Shown here one piece after another: positions 13,201 to 24,966 of a stretch of DNA of 64,000 nt; positions within the stretch are counted from its first letter, which is position 1, and every line of letters starts with the position of its first letter. The stretch is from Cichorium intybus. Taxonomy: Eukaryota > Streptophyta > Magnoliopsida > Asterales > Asteraceae. The stretch is taken from the NCBI GenBank assembly GCA_023525715.1, contig CM042012.1:50916464-50980463 (forward strand), in the 5' to 3' direction. Both the position numbers and the translations under genes were made by a program. The notes under the pieces are model-generated. The model made no database searches and was not told the origin of the DNA. It saw nothing but the letters and a program-made list of their open reading frames with translations.

Positions 13201-15977
13201 CCCATTGTCATCTTTCACACCTTCACCACTAAATAATCGATCGAAATATGCTTTAGCAGACAACAATTGTTTGTTGGTTGGCTCTTTTAAAAGTAGACTT
13301 TCAAGCTTTACTGACAAATCATTCTTATAGCGATTGATCCGTGAAATTCGTAAGCTTATATCAAGAATATCCTCCTATCAATATCAAAGAGCAATTTAAA
13401 TGATTATCTAAAATAGAACATGTACTTTATTTGTAAAAACTGACAATAAAATGTTATAAGAAATACCTGAACCGTCTTATTAACAACATGTTCTGGTTCC
13501 TGCTTCTCCAACTGGTCACCACCTGTAAAATTCCCGAATCCACCATTGTTCAACTCGTATAATTCCCTCTTCTTCACATCATCATAATCCCAGTTCCCAA
13601 TTGCAGGTAATGTCCTTGGAACACTGTCGTTCGGTATTCTTATATTATGCAAATATGTCAACTGCATTAGACAACATATATAATTATTGGTTTAAGTAAC
13701 TAAATATTTGAACACACAATATTTTATTATGTAAAATACTTACTAGTAAAAATGTAATCGGACCGCAGAAATGATGTTTCTTTGAGTACGGTATCCATTT
13801 CCTTTTCGAACCTCTAACTGCATCCAACACGTATCCACACCAATCTAATTTGCTTAAATCCTTTACCCCAGCAACCTTATTCACAATTTGCTTCATTATG
13901 TATACGGTTTTGTAAGCTTTGCATACACAACTATTGAATAGAGCTACAAAATTCAACCTAAAAAGTATGCCATCATCCTCTGATTCCTGTATCCTTTTTA
14001 CCAGTTCACTCCTTGATACATCCTGCTTAACAAATTGAGCCTTCCAAGCAGTAACAATCTCATTGGTGTCATCAACACATTCAACATCTTCAATATCCGT
14101 ACCACCATTTGGTATCCCCAAAATATCATGAACTAAATTTTTTGTTAATTGGATGTCCCCTTTACCAGTTCTGATAACCAGGTCGTTGTCGTCTAAATTA
14201 GCAACTACATAATGACCTAGCTTAGCAGAACTGACACCTAGTTTCAAGTTTAAAAAGGATCCAAACCCAATCTCTCTTACAGCTTCTTGTTGATCTTCAG
14301 ACAAATATCGAACAGCTTCAATCATTGATGAAGGGGAAGTCTTTATTCGTAAACCAAAAGGTCTGTTGAATCGACCACTTGAAGGAGATTTCGATATCTT
14401 GTTTCTTTTGCTTCTACACCTCTTGGACGATGATTTTACGGAAGATCTTAGCCGTTTTGTTGGCGTGATCGCAATGACAGGTCCTTTCTTTGATTTCTTA
14501 AGCTTCCCTTTCTCCATGACCTTTGCTTCTGTCAATTTCCTTTTACTACTCCTTGTTCTATATGAAGATATATCAGAAAGTACAATAAGGTTATGTGGGG
14601 GAGTCACAACTTCTTCGTCACCTGTTATGAAAATAAACATTAAAAATGTAGTAATATAACATGTATATAAATATTTAGTTCCATGTGTTGATTAAGCTGC
14701 AAACCATTTTTAATTACATATGTTCATTAACATACAGACAATTGTGCATATGTAAATATGTTATTTAATTACATATATTCATCAACATACAGACAATTAT
14801 GCATATGTACATTTTTCTCCATGTGTTCATAAACTCGCAGGCAAATGTGCATATATACAAATCTTGATTAATTACATATATTCCTTAACATCAATACAAA
14901 TATGCATATGTACATATTTTTATATATGAACATGTAGAAATCACAATACAGGGGTACATATGTACACATCAACACAGTACATATGCATATCTCCATATTT
15001 ACAGTAACATGCAGGACATACATGTGTTCTTAAATTATATATAAATATATATATTCATTAACATGCAACACATATGTGGATTATGTACATTTTTTATATA
15101 TGCTTATGTACAGATCACATAACAATAGAGCATATCTACATAACAAAAGCAAGTGTTGTACATTTCTTTATATATTAGAATATATGTAATTCATCCACAT
15201 ATGTGTATATGAACAATTTGCTGCGAGTTAATTAACATATTTTTGTACGCACCATGTGTTGTGATATGTACAGATCACAATACAGGGGTGAAGATGTATA
15301 TAACAAATCTAAGATATATACATATTTTTATATATGCATGTGTACATTTCACAAAACATGGGGTCATATATCCATATGTTGATTAACATGCAGTCGAATG
15401 TGCATATATACATGTGTACTTTAATTAGATGTATTCATTACCATGCAAGGCCAATGTGCATATGTACATTTTGTTATAGATGCATGTGTACACGTAACAT
15501 TTTAAGGATGCATATCTACATAACAAAGGCAACTGTTCTGCATTTTTATGTATGAATATGTACATATCACAAGGCATGCGCATAACACATTTCACATTAA
15601 CATATGTTCTAACATAAGGATAAATAAAATTTATACCTTGAATTTCAGTTATATTATTATTTCCGTCTTGGTTGTTCTGTTCATCGGTGTCATCTTCAGC
15701 CTCAATATCTTGATCATTATCGTTGTCTGGTAACTCAGGTTCATGTTGAACATCTACACCTTCATCAATATCGTTAGCTTGATCTTCAATTTCGACTTCA
15801 GGAGCTTGAACATCGTCTTCAATGACTAATGGATCGTTCTGAAGATTTGAAAATCTTCTCAGAGCCTTCTTACGCTGCCTTTCACTCCTTCTACCATACA
15901 CTGCAAAAAATATAAATTATATAAATGAAATAAAAAACAAGATAAATTCATATGTATGATATACCTCTATTCCCCAT
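10205..15977 (-). CDS. ULP1-like cysteine peptidase family protein, catalytic His and Cys lost
   Basis: Nine exons join with GT...AG junctions and no frame break: 15977-15965, 15900-15637, 14621-13744, 13661-13467, 13374-12434, 12360-12180, 12097-11975, 10819-10688 and 10597-10205. The total is 3,120 nt, 1,039 residues. Active ULP1 enzymes cleave SUMO-type conjugates with a His-Asp-Cys triad. Residues 1-90 hold a basic patch then an acidic stretch. A lysine- and arginine-rich, NLS-like segment lies at about 105-165. A conserved plant-MULE domain follows at about 170-450, with LGIPNGG and an RKWIPY...HHFCGPITF block. The peptidase core starts near residue 790 with the VDVYAVNAW block. Where family members have His the protein has Arg875 (CGT, 10792-10790). 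Asp892 is kept in LMDST. Where the Cys of IDCGVF is expected it has Gly949 (GGA, 10480-10478). The reading is that the fold is kept but protease activity lost. Start: ATG at 15977 gives a 13-nt first exon that splices in frame. Exon edges are predictions. Confidence 0.85.
10820..11974. repeat. ULP1 intron 7 filled with CATATGTGCATATACA-type repeats
   Basis: This 1.15-kb intron is made largely of repeated words such as ACATATGTGCATATAC, GTACATGTACATG and ACACTTACA. A near-exact direct repeat of about 110 bases occurs at roughly 11590-11650 and 11690-11745 (CATATGTGCATATACACCC then TGTACACTACACATATACAC). Palindromic hexamers CATATG, TGCACA and GTACATGTAC are frequent. No coding sequence. Confidence 0.75.
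14622..15636. repeat. ULP1 intron 2 with the same repeat texture
   Basis: A 1.0-kb intron built of degenerate units of about 50-60 bases, each with a TTAATTACATATATTCATTAACAT-like part and a CATATGTACAT-like part, for example near 14711, 14768, 14870, 15040, 15370 and 15420. It resembles the spacer at 9180-10060 and the intron at 10820-11974, so the repeat has spread to at least three places inside this MULE. Confidence 0.7.
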
Positions 15978-16009
15978 TGTGTGTCTTTTTTTATCTTTGA
16001 TGCCTGTAA

Positions 16010-16640
16010 AATACAAACCCACACAAACCATCAACATTTGCTTACTCAATAAAATCAATGAATTATGGGTTCGGATTGCGGAATGAAAAACGATCTTCAG
16101 TGTCTTATCGGACTAAACAAATTGAACTCGATTTTAAATAATAATAAACAATCTATTTTCAAAACACACTCACAAAAATATGTAAAACACATGTGTATAT
16201 TTTTCTTCTTACAAAAAGATAAACCATGAACTCGTTTCCAAAAACACAAGGAGAAACACATTTGCGATTTCAAAATATGAATAAAAAAAGTATACGACAG
16301 CTGCATTGAAATAAACGGAAAGTCAATTTCAACTCTGAAACACCTTCATCTTCAGAAACCCACACAAAACATAAACATTTGCTTAATCAATGTTTTAGGG
16401 TTGCGATTGCGGAATGAGACGCAAGTGTATATTACAATACAAAAGAAAAACATAATTAGGGTTACAATTAAGAACCGGAAAACGATATATAATTTTTTAC
16501 AGACAGAAACCTTGAACTCGTTTTGTGAATCACACGAAAAACATGTTTGCGAGTTCAATATATGAAAAAAAAGGAAGATGACTGGTGCATTGCAATAGAC
16601 GGAAAAACAATTTCACCTTTGAAACACCTTCGTCTTCAGA
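16010..16640. repeat. Direct duplication upstream of the ULP1-like gene
   Basis: Two diverged copies of a segment of about 280-340 bp lie head to tail, roughly 16010-16350 and 16351-16640. Anchors are AAACCCACACAAA at 16015 and 16356, GATTGCGGAATGA near 16075 and 16405, TTGAACTCG near 16123 and 16511, and GAAACACCTTC near 16337 and 16620. It covers the presumed promoter and 5' UTR of the ULP1-like gene, so it may carry duplicated regulatory sites. Confidence 0.72.
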
Positions 16641-16909
16641 AAGCTTTGAGAGGAATCAACTAGGTTGGAACGGAACCCAAATTTTATGGTCGATAATTAT
16701 GGGAATGATTCATCAGCTGAAATTGGTTGATATACGTAGCTGATTTCACGGGATGTCATAGAAAAGGTGACGCGATGGGTTTATTCAATTACCAATTTAC
16801 CCTCCATCGGCTAATATCAACCGGGTAGAATAGAAACTAATTTCAATTAATTACAGAAATGCCACCGTCCATCTCAACCATAGATACTTTTGATCTAATG
16901 GCTATTAAA

Positions 16910-17599
<690 letters not shown>

Positions 17600-18301
17600 A
17601 TGGTTTGATTATGTTGGTTCAAACGGATAGTTATTTTGATTATGCTAATTTCTGTACAAAGGAACAATAAATTAATACATTTGGCTAGGACCCCAGATTT
17701 CCAATTGTGATGTGAAGAGGGATGCCGTAATCACACCACGATGGTTATCAATGTAGTTCTATGAGATTCATTGATACCAGTCCAATGACATGTTAATCTC
17801 ATTTGTGCTTATCTCAAAATTCATGACAGGGATGTCGTGGATCATGAATCAGATGGTGAATCAACCATGCAGAACCCGCGTGATGCACGACTCAAGATAC
17901 ACTTGAGAATCGCGAGTGTCACATCACCCACGACTATGACCCCATATGACGTGCCGGTTAACCACACAGCTCCGTCAGCAGATCATAGAGAGAATGTGTG
18001 TTTCTCATGGATAGCACATTGTTCACATTTCATGTATAATTAAAATGGGTTTTTGTTTTAATAATTTAAGTTAATACTTTTAACTTAGAGAGAGAAACAT
18101 TGTCCTATCAAACCCTTTCGTTAACTCCACATGTAAAAGGTGCTGGGCGGTGAGGGTGGTGGGCAGTGAATGCCACTTAATAACCAACCACATTCAATAA
18201 CCAACCACATTCAGGTTCATAAGACCCTTCCTACTAACCCAAACACGATTTGGTGGGTGAGCCTAGTAATGGTTTAACCAATGTTTTTATTTTAATTAAT
18301 T

Positions 18302-18366
<65 letters not shown>

Positions 18367-18863
18367 ATTTTAAACATTTTAAAATATTCCATTTATTTAA
18401 TTCAATTAAAATTAATTTAACAATTAATTAAACAATAATAATATCCTATTGAATAATCATATTAAGGCAATAGGCATATAAGGTAGTATTGCAAGTTAGG
18501 AAACTTGCATGGCAAGGCTATGGCAGTAACCCTAGCCGCTAAACACAAAGGAGGCACAGAAACCCTTCCCTAAACCCTAGCATTTTTGATGGGTACACAA
18601 AAGGATGCACACAAAACCCTAGAAAAACCTAGCATGCATCAAAATTCGGCAGGGATGCACAAAAACCTGTGGGTGTCGATTTCTCTATGCATAAAAAAGA
18701 ACATTAAGGTTTTTAACATGCATCCTAAGATCATATCATAATTAAAACCAGAATTTCTAGCATCATCCTATGATAAAATCGATTTTAACATCAAACATGC
18801 AAACATATTCAGCAGTTTAAGATCAAAGTGCTAATATCCTATGAACAGAGTCTCTGATACCAC
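17600..18863 (-). mobile_element. Minus-strand copia leader fragment with primer-binding site
   Basis: Reading leftwards from 18863 this is the untranslated leader of a copia element like those at 22736 and 34313. The initiator-Met tRNA primer-binding site TGGTATCAGAG lies near 18862-18852. It shares the CCCTAGCCGC stretch near 18530, GTGTGGTTAACCGG near 17960 and GATGCCGTAATCAC near 17730 with those leaders. A (TA)n/(TG)n microsatellite and a possible small insertion at 18060-18300 interrupt it. The element is cut off near 17600 before gag. Confidence 0.72.
18304..18366. repeat. Compound (TA)n(TG)n microsatellite
   Basis: About 38 bases of alternating TA followed by about 25 bases of alternating TG. 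Confidence 0.97.
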
Positions 18864-19568
18864 TGTTCGGATTTGATCATATAACACAAAAACATATGCA
18901 GCGGAAGACAATAAAGATAAAATCACATAAAATTCCATGAACACATTCAGGATCATATCAGTTTATAGCAGATTATAGCAACTTTAAACAAACAAGAATG
19001 TACCTCAAGAAGTTGTTGCCTTTGTGATCTAGTCAACGCCACGAGTGTAGGATGATCAGGACCTAAAATGTGAATCCCTCGAGTGACTTGTACCTAGGGA
19101 CAACCAGAAAACCAGACAGATCAAGAGCAAAGAACTCTAACCCTAGAGAGGGAAGAGTTTTTGCAGAGGGAAGGAGGGGGAAGGGTGTTTGGTGCCTCAA
19201 AGGGTTTGTGATGTCTTTGGGTGTCACCCCAAGGCCTCTATTTATAGTCAATGGCTCCTAGGGTTTCAAACTTAGGAGTCTTTTTGGCAGCCGTAGCCCC
19301 TGGACTTGTTCCATTGATTATATCTTTAATCAATTACAATCTAGTCCCTTTAATTGGTTCCAAATTAATCCTAGATTAATTTATCAATTAAATTGTTATT
19401 GTTCTTTTAGTTTTTAATTAATTTATTCTCTATAAATTAATTAACTAAATAACATTTCCTTTATTTTGACTCTGAATGTTTTTCTGGTTTCTGAGGACAA
19501 CCCAAAAGGACTCTACCTTTTAACAAAAGTGTTTTAACAAATTGATGACTTTAGACACTATTCCAACA
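18864..19568 (-). mobile_element. Copia LTR, minus orientation
   Basis: A 705-bp LTR. On the minus strand it starts TGTTGGAATAGTGTC at 19568, has a TATA box CTATAAATAG near 19245, and ends CCGAACA at 18864, next to the primer-binding site. It is the 5' LTR of the fragment to its left. Its first 20 bases resemble the LTR family at 22736, 34313 and 58067 (TGTTGGATTAGGTGTC). The 3' LTR is not in the window, so no target duplication can be checked. It truncates the ULP1-type locus on its right. Confidence 0.82.
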
Positions 19569-22500
19569 ATAATTACAACTGTAAAAAATTGTTTAATCAC
19601 ATATAACATTTTTGTTTAAAGAATCACATGTTAAGATTTACCATGTGCTTCTTCAAGAACATGCTTTATGTGGTCATTTATTGAATTCTCCATTAATTCA
19701 TCTGTACCAACTTCAAATATTGGTAACGTAGATGCCTCATTCCAAAACTGTGTGTCTTGCTGATATTCAGGTGGAACGTCATCAGAAATGTTGTTCTTGA
19801 TTAATAAATTGGAAAGTAAATATTAGTTATTATTGTTTTCCACATGTTATTATAAAAGATAATTTTTTATACTTTAATCACATGTGAATATAAATTAACC
19901 TTTAATTGTATACAAAAATTGATAATTTTACGTCCTTCAGGCTCCTGTAATGGGTTTTCAATCAAGTTTTGTATCGTTGGGCTTAACCAAAATTGGCTTA
20001 ATGGTATCTAATCTTCAGCTACTCTTTCTTCCTCATTGTTTTCTTCTCCATATTTTTCAAATGTTTGTTTAGTTTCCCCTTCAGATTTTTTTTGTTCTTC
20101 ACACACCTGTTCGTCACTGTTTTGTTGCACTTCTTCACCAACTTTGTCATTCACAGCCTTAGTTTCATCCTCAATGACTTTATCTACTATAACATTCACA
20201 GACTCTTCACCAATGTTCTTATCTACATAATCAATTTCATCATCATCAACTTTCTCATTCATATTCACCTCTTCATCAACTTTCTGATTCACATTGTCAA
20301 CATTCTTATTCATATCATCCACAAATTTAGACAATGTGTTTTGTCTTCCAATCTCTAAAACCTTTGTTTTCTAGGAATTCTGATACCGCAACATCAATGA
20401 TTGAACATAACTTCTGCCTTAGATTGACAAATTTTTTGAATACTTTGCTGATTTTTTATTCAAACATCTATAAATTATGAAGTCAATACCTTTTAGCTGA
20501 TGTGTTAAATCATAAAAATAATCATATATGAATATATTATACAAAATACAAATCAATATTTTTTACCCCATGTGTTAAATCATCTTCTACATACGTTCCA
20601 CTCAGTTCTTCAACTCCAAATTTTCCATAATTTGTTTCAACCATCTCACAATATTTCAATTTTTCAGTCGTCCATTGACAAATTGGAGGACGTTTTATCT
20701 TAACTTGCATATCTTGACATTGTATGCTATCAACATATAACAACTGTACATCAAAAATAGTATATTTAATCATATATGAATATTGAATTGCAAAACATAT
20801 TGAATTGTCATCAATTAATATTGTTGATAATTTTTACATGATTATAAGATATATTATTTTCTTTACAATTGTAATCACATATGAATAAGGAAACTAAAGT
20901 ATATAGATGTATCAATCAAATGTGGTTTAAAGAGAATTATTTGTTTTTTTTTAATTTCAAAATCACATGTGAATTAGGAAATAAAGTATATAGATGCATC
21001 TATCATATATGATTAAGAGAAATATATATATTTTTAATTTCAAAATCACATATGAATAAGGAAATAAAGTATATAGATATATTAATAATATGTGATGCAC
21101 TATTTAATCATATGTGATTTCACAAGTTAATATTGTTCTTTTTAAAATTTGAAAACTGTATAGATATACCAATCATATGTGATGCACAAGTTAATCATAT
21201 GTGATTTCACAAGGTAATAGGTGATGATTTGACAAGTTAATCATATGTGCTTTCACAAGTTAATATTGTTCTTTTTATATTTTCAAAATCACATATTAAT
21301 AAGAAATAAAGTATATAGATGTAGCAATCAAATGTGATGATTTGACATGTTAATGATACATGATTAAGAGAAATATTCTTAATCACATATGAATAAGTAA
21401 ATAAAGTATATAGATATATCAACCATACCACCAAATAAGTTGACGGTCCAATGAAGTAACTTGTGTCTCTAAATGGAATGTATGAGTTTTTGGTTTTTAC
21501 AAGGCATTCCAATAGATAAGAACATCAATCAATGTCACTGATATTTGTGTCTGCTAAAATGTGGCTTAATGCACTTGTGTTGCATATCCCCATAGTCACA
21601 CACAATGTGTTGATAAAAAGAGCAAGGAAGTTTAACTTAAAAGTCATGGTTGCTTTTGTTGTGCAAACAATTTTGTTTTTTATGTTTTGTAAGCAGATGA
21701 ATTGGGTTGAACCAAACTGCTCATACCATTCAGCACAACACTTGTCTTTATCATCATTATAGGGAATTTCTAAAAGTGATGTTTTCCTTATTGGTATGCC
21801 AAGCATTTCATGCACCGATTATTTTGTTACCTTGATTTCGCCTTCATCAACTTTGATAACCATTTTTTATGGGTTAAAGTTATGTAGTGCATAAAATGTC
21901 ATTTTTAAGGGATATCAAGGATCTTCATATTTAATAAACTTCTGAATCTCATTGATCTGACACATTGTTTTTGTGCGTTACTCAACCCTTGGATGATAGA
22001 GAATAATGAACCAGGAGAACATCTGTTTTACAAATGCATGAATATTTATATGTGAATATATGTAAAAAGTAATTATAATCACATATGAATGCAATTGTAT
22101 GCCTGTTACGCATAACATAGACTTGTTTTTCAACCGTAGATGCTTAGGTTATTCCTTTAAACTTTGTTTCTTTTGTTTTTTCTTTGGTGTACCGGCTTTT
22201 TCTTCATCATCAGATTCGTCAACTAATTAACGTTTCTTGGTAGATTTTGATTTTGGAATTTGTTTTTCCTTTGGTTTATTAGACTTCTTTGATTTGTCAT
22301 TCTTTCTTTTAGATCGCTTTTCTTGAACTTGAGGTGATTCTTTAATCACCTTTTTTGTCATTTGAATTCCCTAAAATATTTTTTTTTGAAATATGAATAT
22401 GTCTGTTTTACACATGTGATTAAATAATAATACTTACATGCAGCAGTTGAACGATTTTTGTTTTGTTTTGATATAGCTGTCTTAGATCTTGTTGATTGAG

Positions 22501-22640
22501 ATGGTGATAAAACAGTTTTTTTTTTGTATGATCATATTTTGATTTTGATCTTTTTTCTTTGGACGCAAGTGATTCTTCAGTCACATTTTCGTTTGATTTA
22601 TCTGAAATTCAAAGATGAATAAGTATTGTTAACATATAAA
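19569..22640 (-). pseudogene. Second ULP1-type MULE gene, decayed, peptidase domain missing
   Basis: The minus strand carries exon-like blocks in the order of the intact gene at 15977-10205. A Lys/Arg-rich segment lies at about 22600-22140. At 21815-21525 are MHEMLGIPIRK and FKLNFLALFINT, which parallel DILGIPNGG and FRLNFVALFNS of the first gene. At 21505-21420 is a SYIPF...YFIGPSTYL block, paralleling KWIPY...HFCGPITFL. At 20760-20560 is LLYVDS...YGKFGVEEL, paralleling LTYLHN...NGGFGNF. At 20334-20008 is a very acidic, Val/Asp/Glu/Lys repeat-rich exon, and at 19800-19640 a last block. Stops and frameshifts occur. The peptidase core is absent, the locus being cut at 19568 by a copia LTR. This is probably the remnant of a second MULE of the same kind. 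Confidence 0.75.
20870..21420. repeat. Intron repeat with AATCATATGTGAT and AAATCACATATGAATAAG words
   Basis: Five or six imperfect copies of a segment of about 60-110 bases. Anchor words AATCACAT(A/G)TGAAT, AAATAAAGTATATAGAT and AATCATATGTGAT recur near 20885, 20965, 21035, 21290 and 21380. It sits inside an intron of the second ULP1-type locus, as the CATATG-rich arrays do in the first. Confidence 0.7.
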
Positions 22641-22730
22641 TAATAATAATAATTAAATAATATCTCTTATAAGATATTATAAACATATTAACATGTGATC
22701 AGTCAAGAGTTTTCGTGATTTTTATATGTT

Positions 22731-22735
22731 ATTCA
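22731..22735 (+). repeat. Target-site duplication ATTCA (left copy)
   Basis: ATTCA precedes the 5' LTR, and the same ATTCA follows the 3' LTR at 30696-30700. Five bases is the expected size for copia integration. Confidence 0.9.
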
Positions 22736-23579
<844 letters not shown>

Positions 23580-23580
23580 G

Positions 23581-23592
23581 TGGTATCAGAGC
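23581..23592 (+). other. Primer-binding site, initiator-Met tRNA
   Basis: TGGTATCAGAGC one base after the 5' LTR. This is the sequence complementary to the 3' end of plant initiator methionine tRNA and primes minus-strand synthesis. Confidence 0.92.
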
Positions 23593-24966
23593 TATTTGGT
23601 TTGTTTTCTTGTTAAATTGCTATAACTGTATCCTGTAAATTAGGGTTTATTGTTTCTAAACCCTAATGTGGCAAATTCGAAAATTAGGGTTAGGGTTTCG
23701 AAAACCCTAGCCCCTCCCCTCCTGCTTGGCGTGATTTTAGGATAGGGTTAGAAGGCTTTCTATTTTTGGTAACTTTAATTGTTTAAATAGATAAACCTTA
23801 AAACTCTTATCCTAAAAATCGAAAATTAGGGGATAAGGATAGGTTTAAATTAATTTGATTATTTTGTGACACCTATCTGCAAAATTAATTAATTTAATTA
23901 ATTGATTAATTAAAAGATAATTAAGAGGATTTAATTAATTTCGATTAAATTGTTTTTAATTTCGAAAATTAATAGATAAAATCTAGAAATATTTTAAAAG
24001 GTTTAAAATATCAAATTTAATTAATTTAATTAATTGGTTAATTAGAAGATAATTAAATCGGTTTTTAATGGTTAATTTAATTTTAAATTTAATAGCTTAA
24101 ATCGACAATAAATTAAAAGATAAACCAGAAACAATTTTTTAAAGGCTTAAAAAGTTACATCTTATATATATTATAACTAGAAAGTTATTTTTTATATGTA
24201 TGAGATTAAATGGTTAGTCAAATCATTAGTAGGCCTCATTCACGAAGCTGGTCTATAAAGTGGGTATAAGGAGACTGCCTATAAAATGGCGGTCTAATGG
24301 GTGAACACTCTCACCCACCACTCGCCTGATCAGTGGAGGGTCGTTAGCCGAACAGGTTTGATAGGACCGCCTAATAATCACTAAAAGTATAATGATTCAA
24401 AGTACTAGAACACTTATTAAAATCCCAATCTAGTTACTTTAGGAAAATGTGAATTGGTGCTAACCCATGAAATTGCACATTGCACTTTATGAAACATTGG
24501 TGGAGTGTGTGTGGTTTACCGGCACGCCAATTGAGGTTCATAAAGTGTTGCAATGGGTTTCTCGGGTGTTGTCATTGTTGATGGAGCGTGTGTGGTTTAC
24601 CGGCACATCAATTAGAGATGACAACTGACCCCGAGAGTACCAAGCTAATTTGCATGTTTATTCACACCCGGTTTGTGATCCTCGGTATCCCAGTCACAAA
24701 CAGTGGCGCACATCCGAGATTAAAACATGCTATTGAACAGTTCAATAAATCGCAAAGAATCTAGGAATTCCGTTTTAATATGATTATCTTTCCGCGGTGG
24801 AATTGGCTTAATTGTCATTCGCCTACCTTATAAAATTTACAATATTGATTAAGGCATCCCTCTTCGAAATTGTAAATTGTTATTGTAGGATCCTAACCTT
24901 ATAATTATTATTGGGTTATTATAAGGATTATTATTAATATCTAATTAAAACTATCTTCTTTTATAG
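23593..24966 (+). other. Long untranslated leader of copia element 1
   Basis: About 1.4 kb without coding potential between the primer-binding site and gag. It includes a paired motif GTGTGTGGTTTACCGGCAC near 24502 and 24586, followed each time by a diverged CAATT. A similar pair occurs in the leader of element 2 near 35814 and 35894. Packaging or translation roles are possible but not shown. Confidence 0.7.
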
